Assembly (NCBI RefSeq): GCF_023184515.1
Contig: NZ_JAAHBP010000003.1
Span: 310,001 to 374,000, forward strand
DNA: 64,000 nt
From: Streptomyces sp. D2-8
GTDB lineage: Bacteria; Actinomycetota; Actinomycetes; Streptomycetales; Streptomycetaceae
Direction of reading: 5' to 3'
In this document: positions 1-8,667 of the stretch, piece by piece
Layout: every line of letters starts with the position of its first letter
Numbering within the stretch: the first letter of the stretch is position 1
The notes under the pieces: generated by a model
What the model was told of the DNA's origin: nothing
Database searches by the model: none
The model's input: the letters and a program-made list of their open reading frames with translations, nothing else
Position numbers and translations under genes: made by a program

Positions 1-1
1 C

Positions 2-1627
2 CTGGGCCTGCTCCAGGTGCTTCCGGTGCTCTTCTGGGTCGCCCTCGGGCTGCTCGCCGTCGGCTTCTGCGTGGCCCTGTCCGACCGGCGGACCCGGGGC
101 GGCTGGTTCGCCGCCTACGTCCTCGGTCTGATCGCGATCCTGCACGCCACCCCCGCGCTGCTGTACCCCACCCTGCGCTACGGCTGGGCGTGGAAGCACG
201 TCGCCGTCGTGGACGCCATGATCCGCAACGGCGGCAGCGTGCCCGGCGCGGAGAAACTCGACGTCTACGACCAATGGCCGGGCTTCTTCCACCTGAACGC
301 ACTGGTGGTGCAGGCCACCGGCCTGGAGTCGGCGCTCGGCTACGCGGTGTGGGCCCCGCCCGTCAACAACGTCCTGCTGCTCGCCCCGCTGCTGCTGATC
401 TACCGGGCCGTGACCACGAACCGGAGGCTGATCTGGGGAGCAGTCTGGATCTTCTACTCCTGCTCGTGGGTCGGGCAGGACTACTTCGCGCCCCAGGCGT
501 TCGCGTTCCTGCTCTTCGTCACCCTGATCGCCCTCCTGATGGGTCAGCTGCGGGCCTTCGCCGAGCGGCCACCGGGCGACCGGGCCAGGGCATGGCCCGT
601 CGGCAGATTCCTGCTCGTCGTGCTGATCATGGGCGTGATCGTCTGCTCGCACCCGCTGACCCCGCTGATGATGGTCAGCGCCCTGGTCGCCCTGTCCCTC
701 CCGCGCCGCAACCGGCGGGTGCTGCTGCCGGTGCTGGGCGCCGGGGTGCTGCTGACCGTCGTCTGGGACGCCACCGTCGCGCGCCCGTTCGTCTCGGCCA
801 ATCTGAGCGAGTTCGTCGGCGCGCTGCTGGAACCCGACTCCAACGTGGTCTCCGGACTGGCGACCCTGGGTGCCGCCGCGCCCGGGCAGGTACAGGTCTC
901 CTGGATCGACCGCGGCCTGTCCGCCGCGGTGTTCCTGCTGGCGGCCCTCGCCTTCGTCAGGCGCCGCTGGATCCGCCGTACCGGCATGCCGCTGCTCGTC
1001 CTGGCCCCCATGCCGGTCCTGATCGCGAACTCCTACGGCGGCGAGATGATCTTCCGCGCCTACCTGTTCGCGCTGCCTGCCGCCGCCCTGCTCATCTCGG
1101 CCCTGCTGTTCGAGTCCCGAAGACACCCACGGCTGCGCGTGTTCCTGGTCGCCCCGCTGCTGCTGGCGATGCTCGGCGGGCTGCTCTTCGGCTACTACGG
1201 CAAGGAGTCGGCCAACTACTTCACGAAGCAGGAGGTGGCGGCCACTCACTTCGTCACGGCCACCACGCCTCCCGGGTCCCTCATCGTCTCCCTCACGTCG
1301 GACGTGCCCGGCCTGGAGATGAACTACGACAAGCATCCGCGCATCCAGCTCAACGAACAGGACTTGAAGGTGCGCCAGCGGCTGGTGGACAACCCGATCG
1401 AGGGGATGGAGCCGTTCATCGACGGTGCCACCGTGCGCGAACCGGCCTACATCGTGCTGAGCCGCGCCCAGGCCGCCGAGTGCTACCTCAACGGGACGCT
1501 GCCCGCCGACACCATGCGGCGTATGGACGAGGCGATGTCGAACACCTGGGGCTTCGTGCGCGTGTTCCGCAACGAGGACGCCGTGGTCTTCCGCTACCAG
1601 AACCCAGACGCGGGAGAGGCGCCATGA
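2..1627 (+). CDS. Large polytopic membrane protein, possible polysaccharide polymerase or GT-C glycosyltransferase (5' partial)
   Basis: The reading frame is open to the left edge, so the true start lies outside the window; GTG at 17 is only the first internal start codon. The 541 visible residues hold many hydrophobic segments in roughly the first 400 residues, followed by a soluble tail of about 140 residues after a last membrane segment ending in LLFGYYGKES. A YFAPQAFAFLLF stretch sits in the membrane part. This layout is typical of actinobacterial GT-C or Wzy-like proteins, which polymerise or transfer lipid-linked sugars, but no catalytic motif identifies a substrate. It overlaps the next gene by four bases (ATGA), so the two are probably co-translated. 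The location beside glycosyltransferases and a flippase supports a role in surface polysaccharide. Family is inferred from architecture and context only. Confidence 0.6.
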   Translation: MGLLQVLPVLFWVALGLLAVGFCVALSDRRTRGGWFAAYVLGLIAILHATPALLYPTLRYGWAWKHVAVVDAMIRNGGSVPGAEKLDVYDQWPGFFHLNALVVQATGLESALGYAVWAPPVNNVLLLAPLLLIYRAVTTNRRLIWGAVWIFYSCSWVGQDYFAPQAFAFLLFVTLIALLMGQLRAFAERPPGDRARAWPVGRFLLVVLIMGVIVCSHPLTPLMMVSALVALSLPRRNRRVLLPVLGAGVLLTVVWDATVARPFVSANLSEFVGALLEPDSNVVSGLATLGAAAPGQVQVSWIDRGLSAAVFLLAALAFVRRRWIRRTGMPLLVLAPMPVLIANSYGGEMIFRAYLFALPAAALLISALLFESRRHPRLRVFLVAPLLLAMLGGLLFGYYGKESANYFTKQEVAATHFVTATTPPGSLIVSLTSDVPGLEMNYDKHPRIQLNEQDLKVRQRLVDNPIEGMEPFIDGATVREPAYIVLSRAQAAECYLNGTLPADTMRRMDEAMSNTWGFVRVFRNEDAVVFRYQNPDAGEAP

Positions 1628-3360
1628 CCACCCTCCCCCTGAGCCTTCCGCCGCGCTGGAGATGGCCGCTGCGCATCGCACTCGCGCTGTCCGGCTGGCT
1701 CGCGCTCGCCGCGACCCTGGCCCTGCCCGGCGCGGGCGTCTGGCGCACGCTGGTCGTCTGCGTGTTCCTGCTGCTGTGCCCGGGGTTCGCGGCCACGCGG
1801 TGGGCGAGGCCCACGCCCTGGCACGAGAGGGGCTGGCCGTTCGTCGTGGAGACCGCGTTCCTCGCCGTGCTGCTCAGCCTGTGCCTGGCGGTCCTCGCGG
1901 TGGAGCCGTTCTACCTCAGCGAAACCTTCACCACCACGCGGGTGATCAGCACCCTCGCGGCCATGACCTCGCTGCTGGCGCTGCTGCCCACACCGGGCAG
2001 TCGCCGGCCCGGCGCGCGGCCCACCGCCCCGGACGACGCACCGTCACCCCCCGGCACCCGGCCCGCCCCGGCGACGGACAGCCAGCACGAGCCGGGCACC
2101 ACGGCACGGACGGCACCCGGAACCCCGCCCCCGCGGCCGCGGAGCCCCGGCCCGCCGGGCGACCGGGGCACCGTCGCCGTCGTCGGAGCCGGTCCGTACG
2201 GCCTGGCCACCGCCTGCCACTTGCAGGCCGCCCCGGTACGGCTGCGCGTCTTCGGGCAGACCATGGAGTCGTGGCGGGCCCACATGCCCGACGGCATGCT
2301 CCTGCAGACCGGCCCGGCCGCCTCGGCGATCGCGACACCGCGGCACGGCTACGCCCTCGCGGACTTCCGCGCGGCCCGTGGCCTGGCCGGGGCCGACGAC
2401 AACCGTCCGGTGCCGCTCGCCGAGTACGTCGACTACGGACGCTGGTTCCAGGAGCATCTGGTGCCCGAACTGGAGCCGTGCCGGGTACGCCGGATCCGCG
2501 CCGCCGAGGGCGGCTTCCGGCTGCTCCTCGACTCCGGTGAGGAACCGCTCGCCGCCTCCGTGGTACTCGCCACCGGCGCGGTGCCCTACGCCTACGTCCC
2601 CCGGGCGCTGCGGGCGTGCGCCGAGGAAGGGCTCGCCTCGCACACCAGTCAGCACCGGGATCTGCGCCGCTTCACCGGGGAGCGCGTGGCCGTCCTCGGG
2701 GCCGGGCAGTCCGCCCTCGAGTTCGCGACCCTGCTGTACGAGGCCCGGGCCCGGCCCACCGTCGTGGCCCGCACGTCGGCCGTGGTCTTCGACCCCCCGC
2801 CGCCGAACGGAACGGGCGACCGGTCCCGGCTGCGGGGGCCCGGCTCCCCGCTCGGCCGCGGACGCCCGCTGCTGGGTGCCGTCAGCCGGGGCGGGGCGGC
2901 CTACCGCCGCCTCCCCGCGCCGCTGCGCATGGAGTTGCTGCGCACCGTACCGCGACCGTCCGGGGCCTGGTGGCTGAAGGAGCGGGCGGCCGGCCGGTTC
3001 CCGGTCCTGTGCGGCCGCACGCTGGTCCGCGCCGAGCCGGGGTACGGGGTGGTCCGGCTGCGGCTGCTCGACGAGTACGGCCGGCCGGAGGACATCGTGG
3101 TCGACCACGTCCTGGCCGCCACGGGCTACCGGGTCGACATCCGCCGCCTGGACCTTCTCGATCCGGGCCTGAGACAGTCGCTGCGGGTCTTCGCCGGAGC
3201 GCCGGTGCTGACCTCCGGGTTCGAGTCCTCGACGCCCGGCCTGTACTTCACCGGGCTTGCGGCGGCCCCGAGTTTCGGGCCGTTGCTGCGGTTCGTCGCC
3301 GGCACCGGCTTCGCCGCCCGCCGGCTCACCGCCGCCGTGACGGCCGGGAAACGGCGGTAG
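1624..3360 (+). CDS. Membrane-anchored FAD/NAD(P)-binding oxidoreductase (fusion)
   Basis: The 578-residue protein starts at an ATG overlapping the upstream TGA. Residues 1-123 carry about four hydrophobic segments. Residues 124-182 are a Pro/Ala/Arg-rich linker. The rest is a flavoprotein of the monooxygenase/thioredoxin-reductase-like class: an FAD dinucleotide fingerprint at G188, G190, G193 (VVGAGPYGLA), a second nucleotide-binding fingerprint at G359, G361, A364 (VLGAGQSALE), and a late LAATGYRVD motif. Such proteins oxidise or hydroxylate a substrate with NADPH and FAD. A membrane domain joined to this fold is unusual; the substrate is unknown, but the neighbours point to a lipid-linked saccharide or a cell-wall metabolite. 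The open frame continues far upstream of 1624, but that part overlaps the previous gene in another frame and is not coding. Confidence 0.75.
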   Translation: MTTLPLSLPPRWRWPLRIALALSGWLALAATLALPGAGVWRTLVVCVFLLLCPGFAATRWARPTPWHERGWPFVVETAFLAVLLSLCLAVLAVEPFYLSETFTTTRVISTLAAMTSLLALLPTPGSRRPGARPTAPDDAPSPPGTRPAPATDSQHEPGTTARTAPGTPPPRPRSPGPPGDRGTVAVVGAGPYGLATACHLQAAPVRLRVFGQTMESWRAHMPDGMLLQTGPAASAIATPRHGYALADFRAARGLAGADDNRPVPLAEYVDYGRWFQEHLVPELEPCRVRRIRAAEGGFRLLLDSGEEPLAASVVLATGAVPYAYVPRALRACAEEGLASHTSQHRDLRRFTGERVAVLGAGQSALEFATLLYEARARPTVVARTSAVVFDPPPPNGTGDRSRLRGPGSPLGRGRPLLGAVSRGGAAYRRLPAPLRMELLRTVPRPSGAWWLKERAAGRFPVLCGRTLVRAEPGYGVVRLRLLDEYGRPEDIVVDHVLAATGYRVDIRRLDLLDPGLRQSLRVFAGAPVLTSGFESSTPGLYFTGLAAAPSFGPLLRFVAGTGFAARRLTAAVTAGKRR

Positions 3361-3364
3361 CCCC

Positions 3365-4186
3365 GTGCGCGCGCGACGACTGCGCCCCGCCCTGGCCGCG
3401 CTGGCACTGGTGCTGGCCCTGGGCTGCGGCGCCACCGATCCGGACGCGGAGGTGTCCAGGCCGAAGCCCGTGCCGCAGGACTGGAAACTGACGTTCCACG
3501 ACGAGTTCGACGGCTCGGAACTCGACACCGACCGCTGGGCGACCTGCTACGACTGGAACCAGGACGGCTGCACCAACAGCGGCAACGACGAGAAGCAGTG
3601 GTACCTGCCCGGCCAGGTGTCCGTCCGCGACGGCCTGCTCAGCCTGGACGCCGAGCGGCGCGAGACACGGGGCAGCGACGACAAGACGTACCCCTGGCGG
3701 TCCGGCATGATCTCGACCGGCCGGGACGACTGGTACGGCGACCCCCGGCACGTCTTCACCTACGGATACTTCGAGGCGTCCATCCGCATCCCCGGACAGG
3801 CGGGCATGTTCCCGGCGTTCTGGATGATGCCCGCGTCCAAGTTCACGCCCCCCGAGCTCGACATCATGGAGTTCCTCGGCGGCACCGACCGGGTCTTCAT
3901 GTACGCGCACTGGCGCAGCCCCGACGGCGAGGAGCGGGCCCGCGGCACCTACGGCCCCGTCCCGTTCCCGGACGAGCACCACGTGTTCGGCATGCTCTGG
4001 ACCCCCGACGAGGTGAGCTGGTACGTCGACGGGGTCCGGCGCTTCCGGGTGACCGAGCCCGAGCGGATCCCGCACGTGCCCATGGAGGTTCTGGTCAATC
4101 TCGCCGTCGGAGTGCCGAAGTCGCCGCCCCCCTCGGTGGAGTCGGCCCGGATGACGGTGGACTGGGTGCGCGTCTGGCAGGAGTGA
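3365..4186 (+). CDS. Glycoside hydrolase family 16 lipoprotein
   Basis: The 273-residue protein begins at GTG four bases after the previous stop. A basic N-terminus, a hydrophobic stretch and an ALGC lipobox (Cys21) mark it as an exported lipoprotein. The mature part opens with FHDEFDGSELDTDRW, the usual GH16 start, and contains the catalytic motif ELDIMEF with nucleophile E164, D166 and acid/base E169. GH16 enzymes cleave or transglycosylate beta-1,3- or beta-1,4-linked glucans and galactans on the outer surface. The place at the end of the plus-strand polysaccharide genes suggests it trims or releases the polysaccharide made by the cluster. It converges with the deacetylase gene, seven bases apart. 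Exact specificity cannot be read from sequence. Confidence 0.88.
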   Translation: MRARRLRPALAALALVLALGCGATDPDAEVSRPKPVPQDWKLTFHDEFDGSELDTDRWATCYDWNQDGCTNSGNDEKQWYLPGQVSVRDGLLSLDAERRETRGSDDKTYPWRSGMISTGRDDWYGDPRHVFTYGYFEASIRIPGQAGMFPAFWMMPASKFTPPELDIMEFLGGTDRVFMYAHWRSPDGEERARGTYGPVPFPDEHHVFGMLWTPDEVSWYVDGVRRFRVTEPERIPHVPMEVLVNLAVGVPKSPPPSVESARMTVDWVRVWQE

Positions 4187-4193
4187 AGGAGCC

Positions 4194-5018
4194 TCACCGA
4201 GCGGGCGTGGGCAGCGACGGGTAGGGGCGGTCGATGCCGGCCCGCAGCCGCCGGTAGCCTCGCCAGGCCCGTGTCCGGACCCGCTCGGGGAACGGCGCGA
4301 CGGGCGCCCCGGTGCCCTGGACCCAGGCCAGGAACCGGTCCCGTGCGGTGTCGGCACGCACCATCAGCCGGGCGATGCGCAGCACTTCGTCCGCGCCGGA
4401 GCTGAAGCCGTACCGGACGGCCGTCGCCGAGGTCCAGCCCGCCTCGTCCACCAGCCGGCGGACCGTGCGGTCGGAGTAGCCGTGGGGGTAGGCGAAGGCG
4501 TCGACGCGATGCCCGAGGGCGTCCTCCAGACGGGCCTTGCAACCCTCGACCTCCTCCCGGGCGGCCTGCCGGGGGACGGTGTCCAGCTGCGGGTGGCTCA
4601 AGGTGTGCCCGCCGATCTCGACGAGCGGGTCCAGCTCCCGTACCTGACGCCAGGTCAGCATCGGCGCGGGCGGGAGGAGACTGCCCTTCTCCGGCGGCCA
4701 GGACAGTCCGCCCAGCGCGCCCGTCGTGACGTAGAGGGTCGCCGGCAGCCCCCGGGCGGCGAGCAGCGGCGCCACGGTGGAGTGGAAGTCGGCGAACCCG
4801 TCGTCGAAGGTCAGCACGGCCGACCGGGCCGGCAGCGGCGGACCGCCGCGCAGCGCGGCGGTCAGGCGCCGCAGCGGGACGACCTCCCGGCCGTGCTCCG
4901 CGAGCAGGTCGAGCTGCTCGGCGAAGACACGCGGGCACACGGTGAACGGGGCGATCCACGAGGGCGGGTCGGCGGATACCGAGTGATACACGAAGACGGG
5001 AACGGGCTGGTACGTCAT
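4194..5018 (-). CDS. Polysaccharide deacetylase (NodB domain, CE4)
   Basis: This 274-residue protein carries the carbohydrate esterase 4 motifs TFDDGF (residues 70-75, catalytic base and metal-ligand Asp72/73) and HTLSHP (His138 and His142, metal ligands). It would remove N-acetyl (or O-acetyl) groups from a polysaccharide using a divalent metal. No signal peptide or membrane segment is evident, so it may act on lipid-linked intermediates at the inner face or be exported by another route. Its ATG overlaps the stop of the upstream glycosyltransferase by four bases. It is therefore the last gene of the five-gene operon that starts at 9491. Tailoring of an amino-sugar polymer is the natural inference. 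Confidence 0.88.
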   Translation of the reverse strand: MTYQPVPVFVYHSVSADPPSWIAPFTVCPRVFAEQLDLLAEHGREVVPLRRLTAALRGGPPLPARSAVLTFDDGFADFHSTVAPLLAARGLPATLYVTTGALGGLSWPPEKGSLLPPAPMLTWRQVRELDPLVEIGGHTLSHPQLDTVPRQAAREEVEGCKARLEDALGHRVDAFAYPHGYSDRTVRRLVDEAGWTSATAVRYGFSSGADEVLRIARLMVRADTARDRFLAWVQGTGAPVAPFPERVRTRAWRGYRRLRAGIDRPYPSLPTPAR

Positions 5019-5989
5019 GCCGGGCTCCCCTTCACGGGTGCGTGGTAGGCCGGTCCGGCGGGGACGGAGGCGCGCCGGGCGCGTACCGAGCCCACGACGT
5101 ATCCGAGGGCGGTGGCGCCGACACCGAGAGCGAGAGCGAGGGCGGTACGCACCGGAGCGGACCGGCCCGGGCGCAGGGCCTCACGGAAGGCGCGCGGGAT
5201 GGTCGACGTGAGGAAGGCGCGCTCGCTGGACAGGGAGGCGGGGCCGTCGCTGTACCGGGCCACCAGGGCCTTGGAGAGTCCCTCGGCGTAGCAGCGCGAC
5301 CGGAAGTACGACCACGTGGCGCGTGCGGCGGGGACCCGGTGCCGGACGGCGGCCGAGGGGTCGTAGAGCAGTACCGCGTCCGGGCGGCGGGAGCTGATGC
5401 GCAGGCACAGTTCCGTCTCCTCGCAGCCCAGGGGCCGCGTGCCCACCCGCCCCAGGTCGGTGCGGAAGCCGCCGGCCGTGCGGAGCGTGTCCTTGCGGAA
5501 GGACATGTTGGCCCCGATGAAGTTGCGGATCGGCGCGCGTTCTTCGGGCAGACCGCGGTACGCGCAGCCGACCACCCAGTCGAACTCCGGGGGGAACCAG
5601 GCGGGCCGGTCCGTCTCCCACCAGGGGACGACGAGCCCGCCGACCCCGAGGACCCGCGGGTCGCGGTAGTCGGCCAGCAGGCGGTCCGCCCAGGAGGGGT
5701 GGGCGGTCGCGTCGTCGTCGAGGAAGGCCACCACGTCCCCGACGGCCGCCTCGACGCCGGTGTTCCGGGCGCCGGACAGGCCCTTGCGCTGCTGGTTGGG
5801 CAGCACCCGGACGCCGTGCAGCAGACGGCCTGCGAGCCGGTGGAGTTCCGGGCAGTGGTCGACGACCAGCACGACGTCGTCCGGCGGACGGCGCTGGGAC
5901 TGGACGGAGGTGATGGCGGCCTGCAGATCCTCCCAGCGGTCGAGCGTGTAGGCGCACACGACGACCGAGAGGCTCGGTGCGGTGTTCAT
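5015..5989 (-). CDS. GT2 family glycosyltransferase with C-terminal membrane segment
   Basis: The 324-residue protein starts MNTAPSLSVVVCAYTLDRW, a typical GT-A fold opening. It shows the nucleotide-sugar and metal motif FLDDDATAHP and an acceptor-side CEETELCLR motif. A hydrophobic stretch near the C-terminus (ALALALGVGATALGYVVG) should anchor it in the membrane. It would transfer a sugar from a nucleotide donor to a growing lipid-linked oligosaccharide. The start was set at the ATG that overlaps the flippase stop by four bases, with a GGGAGT ribosome site just upstream. The longer open frame to its 5' side runs antiparallel to no gene of its own and is a shadow of the flippase. Donor sugar unknown. 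Confidence 0.87.
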   Translation of the reverse strand: MNTAPSLSVVVCAYTLDRWEDLQAAITSVQSQRRPPDDVVLVVDHCPELHRLAGRLLHGVRVLPNQQRKGLSGARNTGVEAAVGDVVAFLDDDATAHPSWADRLLADYRDPRVLGVGGLVVPWWETDRPAWFPPEFDWVVGCAYRGLPEERAPIRNFIGANMSFRKDTLRTAGGFRTDLGRVGTRPLGCEETELCLRISSRRPDAVLLYDPSAAVRHRVPAARATWSYFRSRCYAEGLSKALVARYSDGPASLSSERAFLTSTIPRAFREALRPGRSAPVRTALALALGVGATALGYVVGSVRARRASVPAGPAYHAPVKGSPA

Positions 5990-7371
5990 GAGGTACTCCC
6001 GGAGGTCGTGACGTGCATCCCGGCTGCGGGGTCCAGCCAGCGGGACCGCCAGATCAGCAGGGGCGCGGCGATCAGACACTCGGCCGCCAGCCAGGCGATA
6101 CCGGCACCCGTCACGCCGAACACCGGCAGCAGGAGCTGGACCATGCCCAGCACCAGCACGCACAGCGCGATCTGGAGCCCCACCACCAGGCGCATGCGGC
6201 GTCGGGCCCGCAGCACGTCCACGGTCACGCTGAACACCAGGTTGGGCAGTGCGGAGAGGGCCAGCAGACGCAGCAGGGTGGTGCCGTTCTCGGCGTAGCC
6301 CGGCCCGAACAGCTTCAGGATCCACGGGGCCCCGGCGACGATCACGGCGACACCGGCGGCCAGCATCATCCCGGAGTGGCGCAGCACCCGCAGCCCGTGC
6401 TCCGCGAGCCGTTCGGGTCGGCGCACCGCCTCGACGACCAGCGAGCTGCCCATGTTGCGCACCACCAGGAACAGCACGTAGCCGATGATCCAGGCGAGTG
6501 AGAAGTAGGCGCTCTGTTTCGCCCCGAGGGCGTTCAGCACCATCAGGGGCACGAGCGTGTAGGCGGCCATCCGGAACAGGGAGCCCGTGTAGTCGGCCGC
6601 CGCGTAGCTGAGCAGCCGCGGCGGGCGCACGGCGTCCGGGTTCTCCCGCTCGTGGCGCGGCACCGCCCGCCGCAGCAGGAGGTAGTTGGCCACGAGGAGG
6701 GAGATGAGCAGGCCTCCCGCCCAGGACAGCAGGATCCCGGTCTTCAGGACCAGGAGGGCACCACCGGCGAGCAGCGCGATCTTGACGAAGGCGAAGACCA
6801 GGTTCTCCGCCACGACCCAGCCGGGGCGGCGCATCGCCGTCAGGGCCCCGTCCTGCAGGACGAAGATGGTGTACGCGGCCGTCGCCGCCACGAACCAGAC
6901 GGCGACCAGGGGGTCCCGCAGGAAGGCCAGTTCGGGCGAGATGGCGGGCACGAGCAGGACGAAGACGAGGCAGACCACGGCGCTCCACGAGGCGGTCACC
7001 GCGTAGCAGGTGAGCAGCAGTCTGCGGGTATGGCGTCCGGAGCAGGGCAGGAACCGGATCAGGAAGTCGTTGAGATTGAGCTGGCCGATGTTGGCCAGGA
7101 GCAGGGACGCGGACAGGGCGGAGTAACTCACGCCCACGACCTCGTCGTCGTACCAGTGGGTGGCGAACAACCAGAAGATCGCGCCGACTCCCGCGTTGAC
7201 CAGGGAACCGATCGCCAGCAGATGGCCGTTGCGCACCAGCGGCTCGCTGGGCAGGACACGGCCGATCCCGGCGCGCACCGCCGAGGTCAGCGACCGCCCC
7301 CGGCCGGGTGTGTCCGCGGCCGCGGGTCTGTCGGCTGTCTCCTCGGGCATGGTGTCCTGGGTCGTGTACAC
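5986..7371 (-). CDS. Polysaccharide flippase, Wzx/MATE-like (PST family)
   Basis: The 461-residue protein has about 12 to 14 hydrophobic segments spread evenly from residue 40 to the end and almost no large soluble domain. That is the layout of the polysaccharide transport family, which flips undecaprenyl-linked oligosaccharide repeats across the cytoplasmic membrane. It lies between glycosyltransferase genes and overlaps the next by four bases, which supports this role. The first possible start is GTG at 7371 (MYTTQDTMPEE); an ATG seven codons later is equally possible. It is the only flippase in the window, so the locus appears to work by a Wzx-type route, with the large membrane protein at the left edge as a possible polymerase. 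Confidence 0.85.
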   Translation of the reverse strand: MYTTQDTMPEETADRPAAADTPGRGRSLTSAVRAGIGRVLPSEPLVRNGHLLAIGSLVNAGVGAIFWLFATHWYDDEVVGVSYSALSASLLLANIGQLNLNDFLIRFLPCSGRHTRRLLLTCYAVTASWSAVVCLVFVLLVPAISPELAFLRDPLVAVWFVAATAAYTIFVLQDGALTAMRRPGWVVAENLVFAFVKIALLAGGALLVLKTGILLSWAGGLLISLLVANYLLLRRAVPRHERENPDAVRPPRLLSYAAADYTGSLFRMAAYTLVPLMVLNALGAKQSAYFSLAWIIGYVLFLVVRNMGSSLVVEAVRRPERLAEHGLRVLRHSGMMLAAGVAVIVAGAPWILKLFGPGYAENGTTLLRLLALSALPNLVFSVTVDVLRARRRMRLVVGLQIALCVLVLGMVQLLLPVFGVTGAGIAWLAAECLIAAPLLIWRSRWLDPAAGMHVTTSGSTS

Positions 7372-7380
7372 GGTCTCTCC

Positions 7381-8667
7381 TCAGGCCCCGGCGCTGGCGG
7401 TGTGGTTCCGCCGGCGGCTGCGCAGATAGCCGATCGGCCCGTACAGCAGGCCGCGCAGTTCCAGGCGGGCGAGCCGTCGCGTCCGGGTGGTGTCCGCCTC
7501 CGCTGCACGGTGCGTCCGGGCCAGGGCGTACCGGACGCCCCGGGGCAGCCTGCGCAGCAGGGCCGGGATCATGCGGGGCTCGTTCACCAGGGCGCCGGTG
7601 AGGTACGCGCCGAGCCCGGCCCCGTAGCCGAACGCCTGGGCGTCCAGGGCGTCTTGTGTGCGGCGGTGGCGGTGCCAGACGATCGCGTCCGGCTGATAGG
7701 CCAGGGTGTGACCGGCCGTCAGGATCCGGAAGAAGGCGAGCAGGTCGTCGCCGCCGTGGGCCGGCGTTCCGGTGCCCGTGGCCGGGTCGAAGCCGCCCAG
7801 CGCCCGCAGCGCGGACCTGCGGAAGGCCATGTTGGTGCCGGAGCCGAAGCGCCCCGCCGTGAACGGGAACAGGGGGTCCTTCGGCGGGTTGCGCAGGGAC
7901 CAGGTGCGCGGTGCGTACCCCTTGGCGAAACCGCCATGGCGCTCCAGCGCCGCCTGGGCCGCGGTCTCCAGCTCGGCCGGGAGGATGAGTCCGGTGACGC
8001 AGCCGACACCGGGCTCCCGGGCGAAGCCCTCCGCGATCGCGGTGAGCCAGCCCGGGTCGACCAGGGTGTCGTCGTCGGTGAAGGCGGCGATCTCGCAGCG
8101 GGCGGCGGCCAGGCCCCGGTTGTGCGCGTGGGCCAGGCCCGCCACCGGCTCCCGGACGTAGCGGACCCGGCTCCCGTACACGTCGCGGACCAGCCGCTCG
8201 GCCGCGTCGTCGGCCGGGGCGTTGTCCACGACGATCACCTCGAAGTGCGGATAGTCCACCCGCAGCAGGGAGTTCAGGCACTCCCCGAGCATCCGTGGCC
8301 GGTTGTGCGTCGCGACGATCACGCTCATGGACGGCGGCGCGAGCACGGGTGCCCGGGCGAACCCTCCCGTGCGCGGGAGCAGGAACCGCTCCCGCGCCGT
8401 GTCCGCCGCCGACCGCCACAGGTCCTCGGGCGTGCCGCCCTCTTCGCCGGCCGCCGTGACCAGCCCCAGGGGGCGGCCGCGCAGCCGCACCAGGGCCAGC
8501 ACCGGTCCCGTCGGGCGGACCGGTCCCGGGCCCCCGGGCCGGCGGAACTCGTGGGGTCGCGTCAGATCCATGTCGACGACCCCGACCGGCGCGTACGCCG
8601 GCCCGGCCGGACCTGGATGCGTCGCCGGGGGGCGGGAAGCGGCCGCCGGGCGCCGGGTGGCGCTCAT
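7381..8667 (-). CDS. GT2 family glycosyltransferase with N-terminal extension
   Basis: This protein has 428 residues. The first 110 or so form an extension without a recognised fold. The GT-A domain then begins at SMSVIVATHNRPRML, with EVIVVDNAP, a DDD metal site in FTDDDTLVDPGW, and a later GGDDLLAFFRI segment that often positions the acceptor base. The C-terminal tail is basic. It would transfer a sugar from a nucleotide donor during repeat-unit assembly. Its ATG overlaps the stop of the upstream glycosyltransferase, and the flippase follows nine bases after its stop. The extension may be a regulatory or partner-binding region. No donor can be assigned. Confidence 0.87.
   Translation of the reverse strand: MSATRRPAAASRPPATHPGPAGPAYAPVGVVDMDLTRPHEFRRPGGPGPVRPTGPVLALVRLRGRPLGLVTAAGEEGGTPEDLWRSAADTARERFLLPRTGGFARAPVLAPPSMSVIVATHNRPRMLGECLNSLLRVDYPHFEVIVVDNAPADDAAERLVRDVYGSRVRYVREPVAGLAHAHNRGLAAARCEIAAFTDDDTLVDPGWLTAIAEGFAREPGVGCVTGLILPAELETAAQAALERHGGFAKGYAPRTWSLRNPPKDPLFPFTAGRFGSGTNMAFRRSALRALGGFDPATGTGTPAHGGDDLLAFFRILTAGHTLAYQPDAIVWHRHRRTQDALDAQAFGYGAGLGAYLTGALVNEPRMIPALLRRLPRGVRYALARTHRAAEADTTRTRRLARLELRGLLYGPIGYLRSRRRNHTASAGA

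Noticed and set aside
190..1623. Long plus-strand open frame joined to the flavoprotein gene
   Set aside because: It overlaps the left membrane protein in another frame, is Arg/Ala/Pro-rich low-complexity sequence, and is a high-GC shadow; the real start is ATG 1624.
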